The position numbers and the translations under genes are program-made. The notes beneath the pieces were generated by a model. It saw only the letters and a list, made by a program, of their open reading frames with translations, did no database searches and was not told the origin of the DNA. Positions 59,690 to 64,000 of a stretch of DNA of 64,000 nucleotides are shown piece after piece; position 1 is the stretch's first letter, and every line of letters begins with the position of its first letter. The DNA is from Acer yangbiense (lineage: Eukaryota > Streptophyta > Magnoliopsida > Sapindales > Sapindaceae), in assembly GCA_008009225.1 (NCBI GenBank), contig CM017771.1:34710184-34774183 (forward strand), given 5' to 3'.

Positions 59690-59950
59690 GGTACCGGTGC
59701 TTTTAGGTATCAGGGAACCGGCGTGCTATGATATCCGGGCTTTCTGGGCCTTGACATCAGCGTTTCCTGGTACCGGGGAATCGGGGTGACCCTGATCCTG
59801 GTCCTGGTTCACACATGGTTGCGGTGGGTGTGCCAATCCTGGTTCTTTCATGGGGTGGCCCGACGCTCCCTGTAGCGTCCTTCTACTCCAAGCAGTTTTG
59901 GTAAGGAGAGAAAATCCTTCTTTGGACCCTGCCTTTTTAGGTGGTTAACA

Positions 59951-60437
59951 CTATGTACACTCATTAATTACACACATATCTTCAACCATATCTCATTATT
60001 AAAATAAAAAAATAAAAATAAATAAAAAAAACCTTATGATAAACCCTAACTTATTATTAACCCTATTTTTTATGATAAACCCTAATTAAACTCTAATTAT
60101 TTTTCAAATATTAAACTTTCTTATCATCACATGATTATCATATAACAAAGCAATGGAAAAATAATTATGAACTCTATCAATAAACAAAATAATTTTTTTT
60201 TTTTTAAAGATAGCTATAGATATCAATGAGTATTTTTTTTTTTTTTTTTTTTAGATAGTTGTATATATACTGTATAAGAAAATTCCATATACAATACAGT
60301 TCTACATCTTCCCTTTCATAAGGTTCCTACATTTGAGATATTTCCAAAAGTAAATTAGAACATTATTACAAGAGGTTTTGATTCCAAAAATAAAATGAAT
60401 TTTTTTTTTTTTTTTTTAATTCAGGTGTGTTAATAAT
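59951..60437. other. AT-rich intergenic DNA, no gene seen
   Basis: Poly-T runs at about 60190-60205, 60233-60252 and 60401-60418 and scattered AACCCTAA words. The latter are too few and irregular to be telomeric. Right flank of the transposon block. Confidence 0.7.
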
Positions 60438-60448
60438 TTAAGAGGGTT

Positions 60449-60654
60449 AAACCCCAAGGGGTGGTGCCATTGGTCACTGGGGCGAGTCGTAAACTTGGAC
60501 GTCCTGGGTTCGATTCCTGGTAGCCATGTTTCTCTTGGAGCCACTGGAGGTTTACCCGGCTATTAACTTCAGGCCCTCGTGAGATTAGTCGAGGTGCGAG
60601 CAAGCTGGCCCGGACACCCACGGATACCAAAAAATAAAAATATAAAAATAAAAA
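60449..60654 (+). mobile_element. Au-like tRNA-derived SINE with 11-bp target duplication
   Basis: A-box-like GGTGGTGCCATTGGTCAC and B box GGGTTCGATTCC are followed by the Au-type 3' half (GAGATTAGTCGAGGTGCGAG, CAAGCTGGCCCGGACACC) and an A-rich tail. TTAAGAGGGTT occurs at 60438-60448 and again at 60655-60665. About 206 bp. Transcribed by RNA polymerase III and mobilised by LINE enzymes in this class. Confidence 0.88.
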
Positions 60655-60729
60655 TTAAGAGGGTTTATAAATAAAATGTATTAAAATGAATATACTCATT
60701 TTAATAAGGGAAATATTGATATTAGGATG

Positions 60730-61232
60730 TACATCACCCTTTAGTAGAGCTGGTAGTGCACCTCCTGTCCACATAAGTGGTGAGGGGTTCAAATCCCATT
60801 ATGCACATTTTATATGCATGTGTGAGGAGTAGGGCTAGGCACGGTCTGGCTTGGTCCGATTTCAACTAGGATTGGACCGAACAAAAAATTTCGGTCTTTT
60901 GAAAAACTGGATCATTTTGGACCAATCACTTTTTCAGACCAGACCAAACCAAATTATATTGGTTCAGTTCGATTTGGTTCGTTCTAGCGGTTTTGACTTA
61001 TCACCTAAAAAAAAAAAAAAAAAAAGAGAGAGAGAAGTTACATACATTTTTGTTTTAAAAAAACATACATTTCAATTTTTTTTTTAGATAAATACATTTC
61101 AAATTAAAATAGCAAGAAAAATCAAAATAAAATAAAATACAATAGTTTGTAAACACATTTACAATGAAGATTAATATCTGATGATTAAAATTATATCAAA
61201 TTACTTGTTCTGTATTTGTGGCGCTTCCTTAG

Positions 61233-61275
<43 letters not shown>

Positions 61276-61800
61276 CATTATTCAGTGCAAAATAAATGAT
61301 AACTTCATAAAGCAAATGGAAAAAAAAAAAAAATCATTTTCATCTTAGAGTTCTTTCAACCTTGCAATAAAGTTGGTGGGTTAATAAAACACATATGAAA
61401 TAATAAATCAGGGTTTTTGAATTTAAATTTTTTTTAAGAAAAATAAAGTTTTATTGAAGAGTTTTAGGTGTTATCTATATTGGAATAAAAGTGTGTGCTA
61501 GAAGTATTTCGGTTTACGGTTTGATAAGCTTGAACCATAGACCGGACTAAATCATATGGTTTTGTTATAATAAAACCATATAGTTTTTTAAAAGTAAAAA
61601 ACCGAACCAAACTAAGCGGTTTGGTTTGATTTGGTTCGATTTGCGGTTTATGGGTTTTTTCCCAGTCCTAGTGGGGAGTTTTCTCCCGTTATGAGAGTAG
61701 ATATCCGAACCGTAAATATACTGCTTGATTTCGACAGGTCACGACAATCCAATTGTAATAGTTCTTGTAATATTTAAAAAAAAAAATAAATACAATATTT
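60730..61800 (+). mobile_element. Second tRNA-derived SINE, split by a hAT MITE
   Basis: The head (60730-60829) has AGAGCTGGTAGTGCACC and B box GGGGTTCAAATCCC. The tail (61679-61800) ends in a poly-A run at about 61777. The 11-bp duplication ATATTAGGATG lies at 60719-60729 and 61801-61811. With the 841-bp insert removed the SINE is about 222 bp. It is a different family from the Au-like SINE. Confidence 0.8.
60830..61670. mobile_element. 841-bp hAT-type MITE inside the second SINE
   Basis: The left end TAGGGCTAGGCACGG and the right end read inward (TAGGACTGGGAAAAAACC) are imperfect inverted repeats of the common plant hAT type. Flanks GTGAGGAG (60822-60829) and GTGGGGAG (61671-61678) are an 8-bp duplication with one change. 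Subterminal GGTTCGGTT/CCGAACCAAA-like words occur on both sides. A (TA)17 tract is at about 61239-61272. No transposase. Confidence 0.82.
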
Positions 61801-61981
61801 ATATTAGGATGAGCATTTATAGTAATATTTATTTCTATAAAACGGTGTACTTATTAAAAAATGGAAGTACCGATCTTTTTTTATAGGCACCCGTAGTAAT
61901 ATAGTAATATGATCAAACAACTTTGCACTAGGAGACATGGTTCCCACTTAGTTACTGCTCCTTCACAGACTGTAAAGAGAC

Positions 61982-63685
61982 ATGGAAACAATGGAGTCTC
62001 AGAATCCAAGCTCGTCAGGTACTTTTTTCGCAACTTTACATCGACCCAGTTTAGCTAACTGTATTATCTTAAATACCCTGATTTTATATTTCGATTCTCA
62101 TTATGCAGCATTTATTTTTTGGATGATTATTTGATTTTTTTTGAAACCCCAGCAGCTCAGCTTATTGATAAAGAACACATAATAATTGTTTGAGCTCCAT
62201 AATAGTTTGCTCGAATGATTTCTTTTTTAATTGTTTATGCAGATTGATTACTAGTTTTTATCTGATGAAACCATGAGGAGAACTTTATGAGAATCAAGAT
62301 TCTGTTGAAAATGAAATTTCTTCCTTAGATTGATGAGTTTTGGTACTTTTGAAAAATTACAATAATTCGGGATTTAGGAAGGGGGAGGATGGGCTTTGGT
62401 ACTTGGAACAGACTAACTATTTAAAATTTTCAAGACAGAGATATTGTTTTTGCGGCTTTGGTTTTGGAGATGGTTGTTTCTTATGTCCATGTGGTGGGTG
62501 TTGGTCTTGTTAGTTGAGCAGGAGCTGAGACCACTTCGTTTTAATTGATTTAGCTTGAGCATAAGAATCTCTACTGCTTATATTTTACACTAAGAAAGTG
62601 ACTTTTTCTTGTTGCTTTCTATTGATACATTCAGTGTTACAATTGTTGCAATACTGTTGAAAATTGTAACCTACCACAGAGTCTTGTTTCCCTGACCTTC
62701 ATCAATGTCAGAAAAGAGCATACTTCCTTCGAGATTTCTTTTCTACTTGATAACCGTTTCTATGTTTCTTTTGATCCTTTCTTCGGTTTTCCTTTTCCAA
62801 TTTAGCACTACTTCTTTTATACCTAGATCAGTTTTCAAGCTGATTGTGCTTAATAGCACATCAGTTTACTTCAAACCCAATGTGAAAAGTGAACAAATTA
62901 AAATTCCTTTTCTATCATCTGACGATTCACAAATTGAAACAATTTCTCCAATAAGAAGTGGAGCAGCAGATTGCCAGAGTTCCAATTCTAGTAAGGAAAT
63001 GGTGGGTGCTTTTGAACAACAGGAGAGAAAAAATTGTGGCCCAACTCAGGCTATCTTGAGGGTATATATGTATGACTTGCCTCCTGAATTTCACTTTGGA
63101 TTATTGGGTTGGAATGGAAATGCAAACCAGACATGGCCTGATGTCAGCAAACCGAGTCAAATCCCACCATACCCAGGTGGGTTGAATTTACAGCATAGTA
63201 TTGAGTATTGGCTCACCCTTGATCTTCTATCATCACATAAAGCAAATATGTGCAGACCTTGTACCGCAATTAGAGTTAAGAATTCAAGTCACGCAGATAT
63301 AAGTTTTGTGCCATTCTTCTCTTCGTTGAGTTACAACCGCCATTCTAAGCTTCGTGGAAAGGAGAAGATTAGTGTTAACAAGATGTTGCAAAAGAAATTG
63401 GTTGAGTTCATAATGGGTCAGGATGAATGGAAACATTTGGATGGGCAGGATCACTTAATAGTAGCACATCATCCAAATAGCATGTTAGATGCGAGAAGGA
63501 AGTTGGGTTCCGCCATGTTTGTTCTTGCAGATTTTGGAAGATACCCAGTCGAAATAGCAAATCTTGAGAAGGACATTATCGCTCCTTACATGCATGTTGT
63601 GACGACTATTCCAAGTGATGAATCGGCCCCGTTTGACAAACGTCCTACATTAGTTTATTTTCAAGGAGCAATATACAGAAAAGAT
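61982..63685 (+). CDS. GT47 exostosin-family glycosyltransferase (ARAD-like), first exons; gene continues beyond window
   Basis: The main exon encodes a hydrophobic anchor (FLFYLITVSMFLLILSSVFL), a Ser-rich stem, then the exostosin domain: AILRVYMYDLPPEFHFG, YPGGLNLQHSIEYWLTLDLL, ADISFVPFFSSLSYNRHSK, VEFIMGQDEWKHLDGQDHLI, HHPNSMLDARRKLGSAM, FQGAIYRKD. It stops at a GTAAGT donor after 63685 in phase 0. Family proteins are Golgi type II membrane enzymes building cell-wall or glycoprotein glycans; GT47B includes arabinosyltransferase ARAD1, but the sugar used here is unknown. Start: exon 61982-62018 (METMESQNPSSS) joins in frame to 62712 through a 693-bp GT-AG intron; alternatively translation begins at ATG 62705 (MSEKSILPSRF). 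I favour the spliced start. The 5' part looks intact; the C-terminal catalytic half lies outside. Confidence 0.85.
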
Positions 63686-64000
63686 GTAAGTTTATCTTCA
63701 TTTCTTAACTATGTGCACTTCTAGGTACTTACGATTGAGCATGCATACATACATGCAAGCAAGCATGCCTGCATACAACTAACTGCAGAAGAATTCTTGG
63801 CAGCTACTCCTTTGACACATTCATTATCAAAACATAACAGATTCAGCTTGATTAATAGCAATAGCATGCTTTTTGTCTTCCTGGCCATTCAGATGTACGC
63901 TTGATAAATTGGTTTATGTCATTTACTTGGTGTAAATGTAATTTAGGAAATCTTCCAACAGGACCTATTCAGCACAGAAGGATTTGTTATTAGCTTGTTA
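63686..64000 (+). other. Intron of the GT47 gene, to window end
   Basis: Begins GTAAGTTTATC. None of the family's next conserved segments (an RKDGG continuation and so on) appear before 64000, so the next exon is outside. Short CATGCATACATA repeats at about 63738-63778. Confidence 0.7.

Larger units (their letters stand above)
35975..59950 (-). mobile_element. Gypsy-2: Tat element of the Gypsy-1 family, minus strand, with heavily invaded LTR
   Basis: Reading leftward from 59950: LTR (59950 to 40862, carrying three nested elements), primer site (40860-40842), gag, protease, RT and part of RNase H, ending at a rearranged junction near 35975. Proteins match Gypsy-1 segment by segment. No second LTR is present in the window; the left part was lost or rearranged at the LTR E duplication. 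Stops occur in every domain. It lies inverted relative to Gypsy-1. Confidence 0.85.
40862..59950 (-). repeat. Gypsy-2 5' LTR, ~1.38 kb, split by three independent insertions
   Basis: Ends are TGTTAACCACCTAAAAAGGC (at 59950, minus strand) and GGTTAACA (at 40862), matching the Gypsy-1 LTR. The surviving LTR pieces are 40862-41382, 48365-48741, 57577-57806 and 59695-59950. Joining across each insertion restores colinearity with the Gypsy-1 LTR, and each junction has its own 5-bp duplication: AAGAT (F), ATTTC (H), GGTAC (I). Confidence 0.88.

Noticed and set aside
60020..60120. Telomere-like AACCCTAA words.
   Set aside because: Only a few scattered copies in AT-rich DNA, not a tandem array.
60740..60800. 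A tRNA gene, suggested by A- and B-box-like sequences.
   Set aside because: No complete cloverleaf or acceptor stem; it is followed by a SINE body with poly-A and target duplications.

Overview
The window is nuclear DNA of a flowering plant, most likely a eudicot. It has intron-containing plant genes with GT-AG junctions, plant families of LTR retrotransposons (Tat-lineage and Athila-like Ty3/gypsy, and Ty1/copia with an initiator-Met-tRNA primer site), plant SINEs, L1-type LINEs, and hAT and CACTA transposon ends. There are no bacterial genes, operons or CRISPR arrays. All similarity statements come from reading translations and repeats by eye; no database was searched.

Two host genes frame the window. 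On the left (247-3200, minus strand) is a complete five-exon gene for a NEP1-interacting-protein-like RING-H2 E3 ligase. On the right (from 61982, plus strand, running off the end) are the first exons of a GT47 exostosin-family glycosyltransferase. Both look intact.

Between them lie about 58 kb that are almost wholly transposable elements, nested up to four deep. Gypsy-1 (6326-20471, plus) is a decayed Tat element with a second, archaeal-type RNase H. It was hit by an 885-bp hAT-like MITE, a CACTA end, a solo copia LTR (12927-14580, duplication GAAAG) and a LINE. Its tail carries tandem repeats and, in antisense, a fragment resembling a CLASSY/DRD1-type SNF2 protein. A solo LTR (E) follows, split by Gypsy-C (21541-35882, 698-bp LTRs, duplication CTTGA), which is itself split by Athila-D (25862-32481). 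Gypsy-2 (35975-59950, minus) is a second Tat element of the Gypsy-1 family. Its single remaining LTR has been opened by three independent insertions: Copia-F (41383-48359, AAGAT), Copia-H (48742-57571, ATTTC) and solo LTR I (57807-59689, GGTAC). F contains solo LTR G, and H contains solo LTR J. To the right are two SINEs, one interrupted by an 841-bp hAT MITE.

LTR divergence fits the nesting order. Hand counts give about 22/698 differences in C, about 25/1638 in D (inside C) and 8/1763 in H, the youngest. No element is autonomous as it stands.

The most unusual signals are: (1) a GC-rich, palindrome-packed island upstream of the TATA box in several LTR families, with family-specific repeated words, which has diverged about seven times faster than the rest of the same LTR pair in Copia-F; (2) a CLASSY/DRD1-like fragment carried antisense in Gypsy-1 behind a TATA box; (3) a spliced two-exon antisense gene in Gypsy-C.
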